A DNA stretch of 64,000 bases. It comes from Pseudovibrio sp. M1P-2-3 (GTDB lineage: Bacteria; Pseudomonadota; Alphaproteobacteria; Rhizobiales; Stappiaceae). Shown here one piece after another: positions 44,042 to 53,218 of this stretch. Location of the stretch: NCBI RefSeq assembly GCF_031501865.1, contig NZ_JARRCW010000001.1:691001-755000 (forward strand), given 5' to 3'. The stretch's first letter is position 1. Every line of letters begins with the position of its first letter. Both the position numbers and the translations under genes were made by a program. Under the pieces are notes generated by a model that was not told the DNA's origin, did not search any database, and was given only the letters and a program-made list of their open reading frames with translations.

Positions 44042-45081
44042 TCACGTTTGAAGTGCAACACAGCTAGTGTCGTGTTGTTATGGGACAAGTTTATTCACAT
44101 TTAAGCCTTGAAGAACGTATTGAGATTTATCGCTTGCGTTGCGGCGGTATGTCTCTTCGTGGAATTGGCCGGGAGATAGGTCGTTCTGCGTCAACGATCA
44201 GTAGAGAACTGGGGCGCAATTGCGGGGACCGCCGCGGGCGTGACGGTCCATATAATCCTGTTAAAGCAAACCATCGCGGGTGGATGCGTCGGCGTATGCG
44301 GCGATGTTTCAAGTTGGCGCTGCATCCAAACCTACGCGAACTGGTTCGCACTAAACTTGCGGGGGGATGGTCTCCCGAGCAGATTTCCGGTTGGTTGGCC
44401 CTGACACGTAATCCCCTGCAGATTAGTCATGAATCCATCTATCGTTACATCTATCATCGCAACCATCTTTATCGCGATCATTGGCATAAGTTATTGCCAT
44501 TGCGTCGTTATCGGCGAGGACATAAGCGCCGACGTAAGGGAGCACTGGATGTTATCAAACACCGTCATGGCGTGAGTAAACGTTGCGTCAGTGCCAAAGA
44601 CCGTCAAATTGCGGGGCATTGGGAGGCAGATTTGATGTGCTTTTCAATAACCGGACCTGTTTTGTTGATTGCACATGAACGTTACTCACGCTTAACTCTT
44701 GTCACATTTCACAAAACCAAGACCTCAAAGCCATTGATGAACACCCTTTGTAGGCATATGCACGGTCTGCCCCATACTCTCAGACAAACTATTGTTTTTG
44801 ATAATGGAACCGAGTTTGCCAGTCACATGCTGCTTGCAAAGAGGCTTGGGATGATGAGCTACTTTTGTGATCCTAGATCACCATGGCAGAAAGGAGGCGT
44901 CGAAAATGCAATTCTTCGCTTACGACGGTGGCTGCCTCGATCCACCAATATTACCTCTCTTTCAAAAAAGGAACTTGATGAGATCGTTCACAAGTATAAT
45001 TCTACACCAAGAAAGTGCCTTCAATTTCGAACGCCAAAACAAGTGTTCGAAAATGCCTTAACCGTTGCACTTCGCTCGTGA
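44042..45081 (+). mobile_element. IS30-family insertion sequence
   Basis: This is about 1040 bp with 18-bp imperfect terminal inverted repeats: TCACG, three mismatches, then GAAGTGCAAC on the left (44042-44059) and its complement at 45064-45081. I could not settle the target duplication. Confidence 0.85.
44080..45081 (+). CDS. IS30-family transposase
   Basis: This is a 333-residue transposase. It has an N-terminal helix-turn-helix (HLSLEERIEIYRL..., with SASTISRELGRN), and a DDE core with Asp in HWEADLM, Asp in FDNGTEF and Glu in KGGVEN. The stop TGA (45079-45081) lies inside the right inverted repeat. The frame is intact. Confidence 0.95.
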   Translation: MGQVYSHLSLEERIEIYRLRCGGMSLRGIGREIGRSASTISRELGRNCGDRRGRDGPYNPVKANHRGWMRRRMRRCFKLALHPNLRELVRTKLAGGWSPEQISGWLALTRNPLQISHESIYRYIYHRNHLYRDHWHKLLPLRRYRRGHKRRRKGALDVIKHRHGVSKRCVSAKDRQIAGHWEADLMCFSITGPVLLIAHERYSRLTLVTFHKTKTSKPLMNTLCRHMHGLPHTLRQTIVFDNGTEFASHMLLAKRLGMMSYFCDPRSPWQKGGVENAILRLRRWLPRSTNITSLSKKELDEIVHKYNSTPRKCLQFRTPKQVFENALTVALRS

Positions 45082-45364
45082 GTCTCCAACCCCGGATCAA
45101 GTCCGGGGTGACACTGGTGCTTGTAACCGAGCCCTCACACCACTCTGCCGTCATCACCTAAACGAATGACTTGATACTGCTGGATACCGGATCGGCGCTT
45201 TGCTTGTCCGGTATGACAAAGGGAGAATACTGAAATCAAACTGAGAGCTAGCAAGAGTGGGGACTTCAGTGAAGCCACAAGCCACCCAGTCATCCCGGCC
45301 CCCGAGCCGGGATCCATACAAAAAGGATAAATAATGAGATTAAATGACGGGTACACCCAGCCCT
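45082..45364. repeat. cluster of GC-rich palindromes
   Basis: Three hairpins follow each other: CCCCGGA-tcaag-TCCGGGG (45090-45108), ATACCGGA...TCCGGTAT (45184-45214) and ATCCCGG...CCGGGAT (45294-45315). The first type (CCCCGGATCAAGTCCGGGGTGAC) is widespread between genes in alphaproteobacteria. No gene is seen. Confidence 0.65.
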
Positions 45365-45418
45365 TCACTCATGAAAATGATCATAGATCACTTTCGCAGT
45401 ACACCTTAAAATGCCTTC
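45365..45418 (-). pseudogene. second, diverged copy of the last codons of uvrC
   Basis: Read on the minus strand this encodes [18 protein letters not shown] plus stop, against [17 protein letters not shown] plus stop at the end of the intact uvrC (47517-47569). Twenty bases are identical (45366-45385 and 47518-47537), and several other differences are silent. It lies 10 bp after the stop of the 588-residue gene. Confidence 0.8.
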
Positions 45419-45427
45419 TTCAGTTAC

Positions 45428-47194
45428 TCAACGTCCGCCCTCAATACGGCTTTCGTGAATCAATTTGCCAATATTCCAAATAGCCTCTCCAACATTTGAA
45501 ATAAGCTGTTCCCCTTGTCTCATATACGACCGGCCTTCATCAACACCAGCTAATTTTAGAGCTTCACCAATCTTTGAGCTGGTTGGGTGTGCATCACCTA
45601 CTCTCATGTCGTATGCTCCGACGATTGGACCGAAGACCGACCTAGCTATATCCGCACCAACATTTTGGGCCAGAATATCCTGAAGAAGCTTATTGGAACC
45701 AAATTTATTTTTATCAGAATGTGTAGATATTTTACGAAGTTCACTAACGTTAAGTCTCTCCGAAAAAACACGAACAAGCTCTTTCGCTAGTCTCAGCAAC
45801 GACGCCTGATCTTTACTTTCAAAGCGGGAAATATGTCTAAGGCTTACCACTTTATCTACGTCGCGGGAGAAAAGAGAAATGTTGAACACCTGATCAAATT
45901 CCATCTCTAGCTGCTCCATGCCCTCGAAAAAGAGAACTTCGACAGCTTCGGTGGAGGCAGGCTGTATCTTAACTTGTGCGTCTAGCAACTCTAATGAGAC
46001 CTTCCCATCAGGGACGACATTATGAGCTGCCCAAATGTGCTGCTCCCAACTTGCAAGGCGCGCGATATCAGCGGCATACACTGTTATTAAGTCAGATTGG
46101 TTGATACCAAAATGTGTCTCGTAGCTCGAAGTTGAGCAAATTACTCCTGTTTCCAACGTACACCATCTAAGAGAAAAACCTCTGAGGCTTAAAAGCTCGT
46201 TAACTACACTGGATCGAAACCACAACCATCGACCACTTTCGTCGTTGTCTAGCTCTGAAGAAGCCATTCGTGTTCCGTCGGTTTCGGTAATGAACTGTGG
46301 TAGAGATTTATCGGCATCACCACGGACGCGTGTGCTTTGCTCTTGATGTTCAATCCACTCGTCACGCCAGTACCCACCTTCAACCCGCATACCTTCATAA
46401 CCTCCTCGATAACCCTTTGAGCTCTCATAGTCGGTGTTATTATCGTTTTCCGGCCCCATCACAGGCGCGTCGTCCTCTTCATCGACGTCAGTACGCCAAG
46501 CCCTAAATAAAGCAAAACTTCTACCAAAAATACTTTCAAGCTGGTTTACTCGGAGTTCAAATCGACCGTTATTTCGTTGTTCACTAATACTTTCTAGGTT
46601 CGCGTATGGGCTACCTTCAAGGGAGGCAACATTTTCTACTCTTTCACGGTAGTAGGAAAGGCGAAGCGAGAGGTTTCGAGCTGCTAGGTAGTCGATCAAA
46701 AACTCTCGCTTTATTTCAATAAGGCAATGATCCCCACTCTCATTAAGAACTTCTCGGGCCACAACGATAAAATTCTCTTCTGGTCTTACCCAGTTTGTAC
46801 CCTCTTTTATCAAACCGAGTGCAATAACTAGATCTGGATTTAGGATCCATTGCCTTCTACCCACAACTGGCTGGACGTACTCAAAAACAAGGTGAAAACC
46901 AATCGGTTCCTTGTTGTTATATTCATACTGCTCAACAGGCGAGTAGTCACCATCGTCGTATGCATAAGGTCCAGTATTGCAACTGATACCAATGTCTCTC
47001 CAGCTAAGTTTTTCGGCTAATTCGCGGTGCCCCGGAGGAAATGCAACTGATCCGCATCCCTTATATTCTTTAATGTAGCCTATCTCTTTAATTCCCACCT
47101 TCTCGTCACATATGGATTCTCGTAAAGGAATCCAAGTTGCTTTGGAGAAGAAACGGCGTGTTTCTTTTCTATGAAGAATCCAGTCTTGGTCCAT
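45428..47194 (-). CDS. orphan 588-residue protein of a small island at the uvrC 3' end
   Basis: I do not recognise this protein. It has no signal peptide or membrane helix. The first 230 residues are mixed with several aromatic patches (WIPLRES, YAYDDGDYSPVEQYEY). A region near 235-300 is acidic, Tyr/Gly-rich and probably disordered. The second half is more helical and ends with a Gly-rich stretch. The codon use is more AT-rich than that of its neighbours. It lies alone between duplicated uvrC 3' ends, which suggests horizontal gain. A defence or accessory function is a guess from context only. Confidence 0.72.
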   Translation of the reverse strand: MDQDWILHRKETRRFFSKATWIPLRESICDEKVGIKEIGYIKEYKGCGSVAFPPGHRELAEKLSWRDIGISCNTGPYAYDDGDYSPVEQYEYNNKEPIGFHLVFEYVQPVVGRRQWILNPDLVIALGLIKEGTNWVRPEENFIVVAREVLNESGDHCLIEIKREFLIDYLAARNLSLRLSYYRERVENVASLEGSPYANLESISEQRNNGRFELRVNQLESIFGRSFALFRAWRTDVDEEDDAPVMGPENDNNTDYESSKGYRGGYEGMRVEGGYWRDEWIEHQEQSTRVRGDADKSLPQFITETDGTRMASSELDNDESGRWLWFRSSVVNELLSLRGFSLRWCTLETGVICSTSSYETHFGINQSDLITVYAADIARLASWEQHIWAAHNVVPDGKVSLELLDAQVKIQPASTEAVEVLFFEGMEQLEMEFDQVFNISLFSRDVDKVVSLRHISRFESKDQASLLRLAKELVRVFSERLNVSELRKISTHSDKNKFGSNKLLQDILAQNVGADIARSVFGPIVGAYDMRVGDAHPTSSKIGEALKLAGVDEGRSYMRQGEQLISNVGEAIWNIGKLIHESRIEGGR

Positions 47195-47516
47195 ATATCA
47201 ATAGGCTCCATCCGTACTTTCAGAGTGCAAAATCATCACAAGAACCGGATCTTTTAGCTAGGTGATCAAGGCTAAAACATAGACATTCAGGCTATTGCTA
47301 AAGATGGGGTTCTCACCGAAACAAGATAGTCTCACTAATTATTTGCAGCAATAAATTGCATTAATCAATTGCTGTAATTTTAAGTATGCACTTAGTTAAT
47401 GCGGCACAGCCACATGTTTGCGCTCAAATGAATGGCAGCGGTGGCCTTATACCAGCAGGGACTTTTCAAGCAGCATACAAACGAAGGAAGCACAGTGTAA
47501 TTTTCCCCACCACCCC
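47195..47516. other. AT-rich region upstream of the orphan gene
   Basis: These 322 bp are AT-rich and hold no gene. They should contain the promoter of the 588-residue gene and form the uvrC-proximal border of the putative island. No integrase or tRNA is present. Confidence 0.5.
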
Positions 47517-49553
47517 TCACTCATGAAAATGATCATAAATCACCTTGGCGATGCTCCGTGAAATGCCCTCTACCTTAGCAAGATCCTCTACGCCCGCTTT
47601 AGACACAGCTTTGGCGGTGCCGAAGTGGCGCAGGAGGGTGCGTTTGCGGGTGGGGCCGATTCCGGCGATTTCGTCAAGCGGGTTGGCAACAATGGCCTTG
47701 GAGCGTTTGGCGCGGTGGGTGCCAATGGCAAAGCGGTGGGCTTCATCGCGCAGGCGCTGCACGAAGTAAAGCACCGGATCACGCTCTGGCAACATGAAGC
47801 TTTGTTGGCCGGTGATGAAGAATTTCTCCCGCCCCGCGTCCCTGTCCGGCCCCTTGGCAATGCCCACTAGCGGAACACCCGTGATGCCCATTTCTTTCAA
47901 TGTATCACGCACCGTGCTCAGCTGGCCCATGCCGCCATCAATGAGCACAAGGTCCGGCCACTCGGGCACATCCGCGCTGGTGAGCGCATTATCCTCGCCA
48001 GCCTCTTTTTCTTCCAAAGTGCTGGCAGCCGTAACGAACTTGGCGGTTTGCGCTTCGCCCTCGGGGCATTCTTTTTGCAAGCGGGTGAAGCGGCGTTGCA
48101 GCACTTCGCGCATCATGCCGTAATCATCACCCGGCTCAATATCCTCGGACTTGATATTGAACTTGCGGTATTGCCCCTTTGCAAAGCCTTCCGGCCCCGC
48201 CACGATCATACCGCCCACGGCATTGGTTCCCTGAATGTGGGAGTTGTCATAGACATCAATGCGGCGCGGGGTGCGGTCCAGCTTGAAGGCCTTGGCTACA
48301 CCTTTAAGAAGGCGTTGCTGGCTGGAGGTTTCCGCCAGCCTGCGGCCCAGTGCGCCCTTGGCGTTGGCAAGAGCATGGTCCAGCAGTTCCTTTTTCTCAC
48401 CGCGCTTTGGAACGGTGATCTCCACCTTGTGGGAGGAACGGGCGGAAAGCGCTTGCGAGAGCAGCTCCATCTCCTCAAGATCGTGGGAAAGCAGAACAAG
48501 GCGCGGCGCGGGCTTGTTGTCGTAAAACTGGGTGAGAAAGCTCTGCAGGATTTCTTCCTCGGTAAAGCTCTTGTCCGCTTTGGGGAAATAGGCCCTGTTG
48601 CCCCAGTTCTGGCCGGTGCGGAAAAAGAACACCTGTACGCAGGTCTGCCCGCCCTCCTGATGCACGGCGAACACATCCGCTTCCTCGGTGTTTTGCGGGT
48701 TGATGCCCTGATGGCTCTGCACATGGGAAAGCGCTGCGATCCTGTCGCGGTAAACGGCGGCGCGCTCGAAATCCAGATTTTGCGAAGCTTTTTCCATCGC
48801 GCTCGCCAGCTCTTTCTTGATGGCTTGCGAGCGGCCTGAGAGGAAAGCGCTGGCCTCGTTCACCAGCCCCTGATAATCCTCTTTCGAGATCTCTCCCGTA
48901 CATGGCCCCGCACAGCGCTTGATTTGGTAAAGCAGGCAGGGGCGGGAGCGGTTGGCGTAGTAGCTGTCGGTGCAGTTGCGCAGCAAGAACGCTTTTTGCA
49001 AGGCGTTGATGGTTTCATTCACCGCGCCTGCATTGGCAAAGGGCCCGAAAAACTTACCTTGTCTGCTGCGCGCCCCGCGGTGCTTGATAAGGGCAGGGGC
49101 CTCGTGGTTGCCGCTGATGAGGATATAGGGAAACGACTTGTCATCGCGCAGCAGCACGTTAAAGCGCGGGCTCAGGCGCTTGATGAGGTTGGCTTCCAGC
49201 AGCAGAGCTTCCGCCTCTGTTTTTGTCTCCACAAACTCCATGGAGCGGGTGGCCATGATCATGCGCATGATGCGGTTGGACTGGCCCTGCAGACGGGTGT
49301 AGCTGCTCACCCTTTTCTTGAGCGAACGCGCCTTGCCCACATAAAGTACATCTCCCGCTTCATCGAACATGCGGTATACACCGGGGCTAAACGGCAGACG
49401 CTTCACAAAGTGGGCAATCACCTCAACGCCCTTCGCACCTTCCGGCACCTGAGAGGCCGAGCCGCTTTCAAAGGTAATTGCGGGCTCGCTCCCTCCCTCG
49501 GGAAGGGTTTGTTCTGCCTGTTCCGGTTTATCCATGTCTGGTGTGCTCGTCAT
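47517..49553 (-). CDS. uvrC: excinuclease ABC subunit C
   Basis: This 678-residue nuclease makes both incisions in nucleotide excision repair. The N-terminal GIY-YIG domain has PGVYRMFD and [12 protein letters not shown] (about 55-85). A UVR segment lies around 240-275. The RNase H-like domain has [17 protein letters not shown] and [12 protein letters not shown]. The C-terminal helix-hairpin-helix ends in IYDHFHE. The first 45 residues are an acidic extension. Confidence 0.97.
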   Translation of the reverse strand: MTSTPDMDKPEQAEQTLPEGGSEPAITFESGSASQVPEGAKGVEVIAHFVKRLPFSPGVYRMFDEAGDVLYVGKARSLKKRVSSYTRLQGQSNRIMRMIMATRSMEFVETKTEAEALLLEANLIKRLSPRFNVLLRDDKSFPYILISGNHEAPALIKHRGARSRQGKFFGPFANAGAVNETINALQKAFLLRNCTDSYYANRSRPCLLYQIKRCAGPCTGEISKEDYQGLVNEASAFLSGRSQAIKKELASAMEKASQNLDFERAAVYRDRIAALSHVQSHQGINPQNTEEADVFAVHQEGGQTCVQVFFFRTGQNWGNRAYFPKADKSFTEEEILQSFLTQFYDNKPAPRLVLLSHDLEEMELLSQALSARSSHKVEITVPKRGEKKELLDHALANAKGALGRRLAETSSQQRLLKGVAKAFKLDRTPRRIDVYDNSHIQGTNAVGGMIVAGPEGFAKGQYRKFNIKSEDIEPGDDYGMMREVLQRRFTRLQKECPEGEAQTAKFVTAASTLEEKEAGEDNALTSADVPEWPDLVLIDGGMGQLSTVRDTLKEMGITGVPLVGIAKGPDRDAGREKFFITGQQSFMLPERDPVLYFVQRLRDEAHRFAIGTHRAKRSKAIVANPLDEIAGIGPTRKRTLLRHFGTAKAVSKAGVEDLAKVEGISRSIAKVIYDHFHE

Positions 49554-49628
49554 GCGGTTGAGTATAGCGTAGAGGCAGAAAAAAGGGCGAGCGTTTGTTG
49601 TGGGTTGAACGCTCGCCCTCTTGGAGTT

Positions 49629-50615
49629 TTAGGCAGATCCCAACATAAGAACCATGTAGATATAGGCAATGTAGCCAAGGGTCATGAGAGCACCGCCCAC
49701 TTTGCCAAGGCAAACTTTTCTCATAGCGAAATACATCAGCAACACCGCACAGGCCAGCATCACCCACAGGTCAAAGCTCAGCAACTGCTCGGGCACGGGC
49801 ACCGGTATGATGATCGTCGTGATCCCCAAAATTGCCAGAATGTTGAAGATGTTGGAGCCAATGACGTTGCCCAGTGCAACACCGGACTGCTTGCGAATTG
49901 CGGCCATGAGGGTCGTTGCCAGTTCTGGCAGCGAGGTGCCAAGAGCAACCACGGTCAAGCCAATGGCAGCATCGGTCACGCCCCAACTGCGGGCAATTTC
50001 CACGGCTCCTTCAATGGTGAAGTGTGCGCCAACAGGCAGACCAATCAGGCCAATGACAACGTAAACCAGGATCTTCCACAAATCATCGGGTACACTGTCG
50101 GGGTCGATCTCGTCCATCGGGTTATCGCTGCTACAGGCATTTTTCTGGGCCTTTTCCGCCTTGCGATGCTGCATGGCGTGGTATGCGGAGTAGCCAAGGA
50201 ACAGTGCAAGCAGCGCAAGCAGCAAAATGCCCGAGAGATAAGAGAGCGGGCCGTAAAAACACAAGGCGATAAATACAAGGGAGATAACGACTGCAAAAAC
50301 CGCATTGCGTGTGGCCCCTTTTTCGCTGCAGGGGGTGGCGGCAATCAAGGCGGGCAAGCCCAGCACAAGCAGAACATTGGCAATGTTGGAGCCAACCACA
50401 TTCCCGATTGCTATTCCGCCAGCACCCTCAAGCGCGGACTTTAGTGAAATAACAAGTTCTGGAGCGGAGGTGCCAAAGGCAACAATTGTCAGGCCAATAA
50501 CAAGGGAGGGAATGCCCAGCTTGGTGGCTGCGCCAACAGATCCGCGCACGAGAAGATCTCCGGCAAAAACGAGGGCAGCCAAACCACCGATGAGGCTTAT
50601 GTAAGCAAAGAGCAT
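49629..50615 (-). CDS. calcium/sodium antiporter of the CaCA family (YrbG-like)
   Basis: This is a 328-residue protein with about ten helices in two inverted repeats. The alpha motifs are IVAFGTSAPELVISL (about 45-59) and VVALGTSLPELATTL (about 226-240), and a loop of acidic and charged residues lies between the halves. The family exchanges Ca2+ for Na+ or K+ across the inner membrane. Confidence 0.92.
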   Translation of the reverse strand: MLFAYISLIGGLAALVFAGDLLVRGSVGAATKLGIPSLVIGLTIVAFGTSAPELVISLKSALEGAGGIAIGNVVGSNIANVLLVLGLPALIAATPCSEKGATRNAVFAVVISLVFIALCFYGPLSYLSGILLLALLALFLGYSAYHAMQHRKAEKAQKNACSSDNPMDEIDPDSVPDDLWKILVYVVIGLIGLPVGAHFTIEGAVEIARSWGVTDAAIGLTVVALGTSLPELATTLMAAIRKQSGVALGNVIGSNIFNILAILGITTIIIPVPVPEQLLSFDLWVMLACAVLLMYFAMRKVCLGKVGGALMTLGYIAYIYMVLMLGSA

Positions 50616-51019
50616 AGGATCATTAAGTCCGCGTTAGGGTTCCCGCAGCATCTGCGAAGTTACTGAAAAATCTATCAAGGGGATAGCTCAGGGGTATATA
50701 ATCGTTTCCCGGTGCTTCTTGAACCCTTTGAGCGAAATTAATGGTGAAACTAAAAGAAGGCGGAGTCCACAGGCTCCATTAAAAAATATTAAGTGGTTAA
50801 AATTATTTATGTTTTTTAAAATGACGCTGCGGCATGAATGGGTTGCGCTTGCCGCCTCATTTAGACCTAGATTTGCCTCAAATTCTCCATTTTTCCGCAA
50901 TTTTCCACCCCCAATTTCTCTCCATACCATTTTGACGCGTGCAGGGCAGAGGCTTTTGCATGTGTTCGGGCACGACAAACTCAAAAATAATTTGCCCTTT
51001 AAAAATTGGAGAAAAGATC
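50616..51019. other. intergenic region upstream of the Omp25-like gene
   Basis: These 404 bp contain no gene that I can support. The part from about 50730 to 51010 should hold the promoter and leader of the outer-membrane gene. A stretch at 50684-50700 looks like a tRNA D-arm but has no T-arm. Confidence 0.45.
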
Positions 51020-51667
51020 ATGTTGCGTATTGCATCCGGCTCAGCCTTGCTGGCCGTACTTGCTACTTCTGCATTTGCTGCAGATCTGCCCCAAGAGACA
51101 CCGGTTGCTTACGAAGAGCCGGTCACTGTGCAGGGCTATGATTGGAACGGAGCTTATGCAGGTGCATCTGCTGGCTGGGGCTTCTTGGGAGCCGACGGCA
51201 AGTCTGGAGCTTCCGGCGCGCTTGACACAGATACAGATGGAGTAAATCTGGGTGTGTTTGGTGGTTATAACTTCATGGCCTCCCCGAACATTCTTCTGGG
51301 CACAGAAGCAGATATTTCCTTCAACGACTATGACAAGTCCGTTAGCGGCACCGAGCTGAAATCTGACTGGAATGGTAGCTTGCGTGGACGCGCCGGTTAC
51401 GTGATGGACCGCACCCTTGTCTACGGTACAGGTGGTCTTGCTCTGGCTGATTTCGAGGCGAAAAGCTCCAGCGATAAAGACGATACCATTGCCGTGGGTT
51501 ATGTGGTCGGTGCAGGCGTCGAGCAGGCACTCACAGATCGCGTGAATGCTCGTATTGAATATAACTACCAAGATTTTGGTACAGAGAAGTTTGATCTGGA
51601 CGGCGAAACCCAGAAGGTTTCCCTCGATGACCATCTCGTACGTGCAGGCGTAAGCGTAAACTTCTAA
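51020..51667 (+). CDS. outer-membrane beta-barrel protein (Omp25/OmpA-like barrel)
   Basis: This is a 215-residue protein. A signal peptide (residues 1-20, AFAA|D) is followed by an eight-stranded barrel. YDWNGAYAGASAGWGF, GVFGGYNFM and the final phenylalanine (VNF) are typical of the Omp25/31 group abundant in Hyphomicrobiales. I start it at 51020, where GGAGAAAAG lies just upstream. It ends at a terminator. Confidence 0.92.
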   Translation: MLRIASGSALLAVLATSAFAADLPQETPVAYEEPVTVQGYDWNGAYAGASAGWGFLGADGKSGASGALDTDTDGVNLGVFGGYNFMASPNILLGTEADISFNDYDKSVSGTELKSDWNGSLRGRAGYVMDRTLVYGTGGLALADFEAKSSSDKDDTIAVGYVVGAGVEQALTDRVNARIEYNYQDFGTEKFDLDGETQKVSLDDHLVRAGVSVNF

Positions 51668-51681
51668 ACCGGTTCTAAAAG

Positions 51682-51718
51682 GAAAGTGCCGGACCTGATC
51701 TGGCACTTTCTATTATAT
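51682..51718 (+). terminator. rho-independent terminator after the Omp25-like gene
   Basis: GAAAGTGCC (51682-51690) pairs with GGCACTTTC (51702-51710), followed by a TA-rich tail. Confidence 0.78.
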
Positions 51719-51721
51719 ATA

Positions 51722-51832
51722 TCTAGAGCAGTGAGGCGTTTTATTGAAACAGCTCACTGCTTTAACCTATTGTTTAGCCACGTGTCTTTACTAGAAAACT
51801 GGTATCTACTTTTTCAAAGGCACGCCCTAATC
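51722..51832. repeat. dispersed palindromic repeat, family 2, copy b
   Basis: AGAGCAGTGAGGCGTTTTATTGAAACAGCTCACTGCTTTAA forms the first hairpin. It is followed by GTGTCTTTACTAGAAAACTGGTATCTACTTTTTCAAAGGCACGC as the second. The layout equals that of 10184-10288. Confidence 0.68.
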
Positions 51833-51841
51833 TCTTTAAAG

Positions 51842-52453
51842 TTAGGGTTGCATTCTTGTGGCTTCAAATGACGGTACAGCTGCTTCGAAGTCATTGAGCC
51901 ATTTCAATAGATTGGGATAGGATTCGCGCCATTTTCCTTCAAATCGCAAATCAAGGTATCCCAGAGCGCAGGCAAGGGCGATCTGGGCCGCGTCCGGTGA
52001 GTTATGAGCTACAAAGTGCAGCGGCCCGTTTTCAAAGGTGGTCAAGGCACGGTCAATTTTTTCCTGCTGATAGTTCAGCCAGCCATCAAACCACTTTTCC
52101 TGTGGCCGCACCCGTTTTTCAACCACCAGAAGAATAGCCGCATCACAAATACCATCTGCCAAAGCCTGCTTTGTCAGCAGCTCAAAACGGCTTGCATCTG
52201 AGGGAAGAATTTTTTTGTGCTCGGAGATGAAATCCAGATACTCGGTAATAACCCGGCTATCGTAAAGGACTGTGTCATCCTCGGTGATCATCGCCGGAAT
52301 TTTGCCAAGGGGGTTCTGCTGGCGCAGGGAGTCTGTGGGAGAGTTTGTATCTGCTAATTCTATACTGAGATTTTCCTCAAGCCCCAGAACAGAGGCCGCA
52401 ATCTTGATTTTTCGGCCAAAAGGTGAAGCGGGGGAAGATCGTAGTATTAACAT
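51842..52453 (-). CDS. glutathione S-transferase family protein
   Basis: This is a 203-residue GST. SPFGRKIKIAA near the N-terminus takes the active-site position, and NPLGKIPAMI and DSRVITEYLD are the glutathione-binding motifs. The start at 52453 (MLILRSSP) is preferred over upstream Met codons. It resembles the YibF-type group. It is a lone gene. Confidence 0.9.
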   Translation of the reverse strand: MLILRSSPASPFGRKIKIAASVLGLEENLSIELADTNSPTDSLRQQNPLGKIPAMITEDDTVLYDSRVITEYLDFISEHKKILPSDASRFELLTKQALADGICDAAILLVVEKRVRPQEKWFDGWLNYQQEKIDRALTTFENGPLHFVAHNSPDAAQIALACALGYLDLRFEGKWRESYPNLLKWLNDFEAAVPSFEATRMQP

Positions 52454-52589
52454 TGGTAGGTATCCCATTAAATTGTCAAAGCGTGCCAAGCTTGCCGATT
52501 TTTGAGAAAATTACAACCTTTGGGAGATGTACCGCGAGCTGCCGCCATAAACAGGTGCCACACAGTGGGAGTTGGTCCAATAAGGTCTG

Positions 52590-53123
52590 TTAAGTCCAGT
52601 CGGACAGTTTGCGGGCAAAGGCTTCCACGTGCTCCCAGTCTGTGAATTCATAGGAGTTTTTGGTATTTGTTGGCCCGCCTGTCATTTTCATAATGAGCTG
52701 GATCATTAAGCGGTCGTGCCACTGGTAATTCGGATAGTGCAGTGCGCCGGCAAACACCCCGCACACTTTCGGGGAAAATCTGGAGCGCTCAAGAAATTTA
52801 CAAAGATAACTATTTGTTTCCGGTGTGGACTTCTCGGGCTTTCTGGCGGTCAGATTCACGGAGATAAACGCCGTTTCTGCTGTGTTCAATCGCTCACAGT
52901 GGAGGCTCACAAAATCGCGGAATTCTCTCAAATGGTGCCCGTAACGAATGGGGCAGGCTAGAATAATTCTTTGAGGCCGCAGATCTTCGGGAAACGGGAG
53001 AGACTGGCTGCCCAAGGGAATAAGCGTGGTCGAATGCCCCAGACTCTCCAAAGTACTGGTAATTTTCTCCGTAATTTTTTGTGTTTGCCCGTCTCGACTG
53101 GCGAAAATAGCGGAATAGTGCAC
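52590..53123 (-). CDS. hemG: menaquinone-type protoporphyrinogen oxidase HemG (flavodoxin-like)
   Basis: This is a 177-residue flavodoxin-fold protein. FASRDGQTQKI near the start is the FMN phosphate loop. SVNLTARKPEKSTPETN (about 88-104) and the C-terminal MKMTGGPTNT...FTDWE segment are hallmarks of HemG. It oxidises protoporphyrinogen IX in haem synthesis, using the respiratory quinone. HemG is mainly gammaproteobacterial, while alphaproteobacteria mostly use HemJ. Confidence 0.88.
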   Translation of the reverse strand: MHYSAIFASRDGQTQKITEKITSTLESLGHSTTLIPLGSQSLPFPEDLRPQRIILACPIRYGHHLREFRDFVSLHCERLNTAETAFISVNLTARKPEKSTPETNSYLCKFLERSRFSPKVCGVFAGALHYPNYQWHDRLMIQLIMKMTGGPTNTKNSYEFTDWEHVEAFARKLSDWT

Positions 53124-53218
53124 GTTCCTGCCCTTTTTGAGGGTAGGCTACACCAATAACCCGCAGGTTTCTCCAGAAAACCTATCGAAGATTCTAGGGA
53201 AATTGTCGCAGGAAAAAC

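Noticed and set aside
48924-50444. Plus-strand open frame of 506 codons
   Set aside because: It is antisense to uvrC and the antiporter gene and crosses the gap between them; the real genes are clear on the other strand.
50684-50755. Possible tRNA beginning GGGGATAGCTCAGGGG
   Set aside because: No TpsiC arm (GGTTCGA) or matching acceptor stem follows within 90 bp, so it is only a D-arm look-alike.
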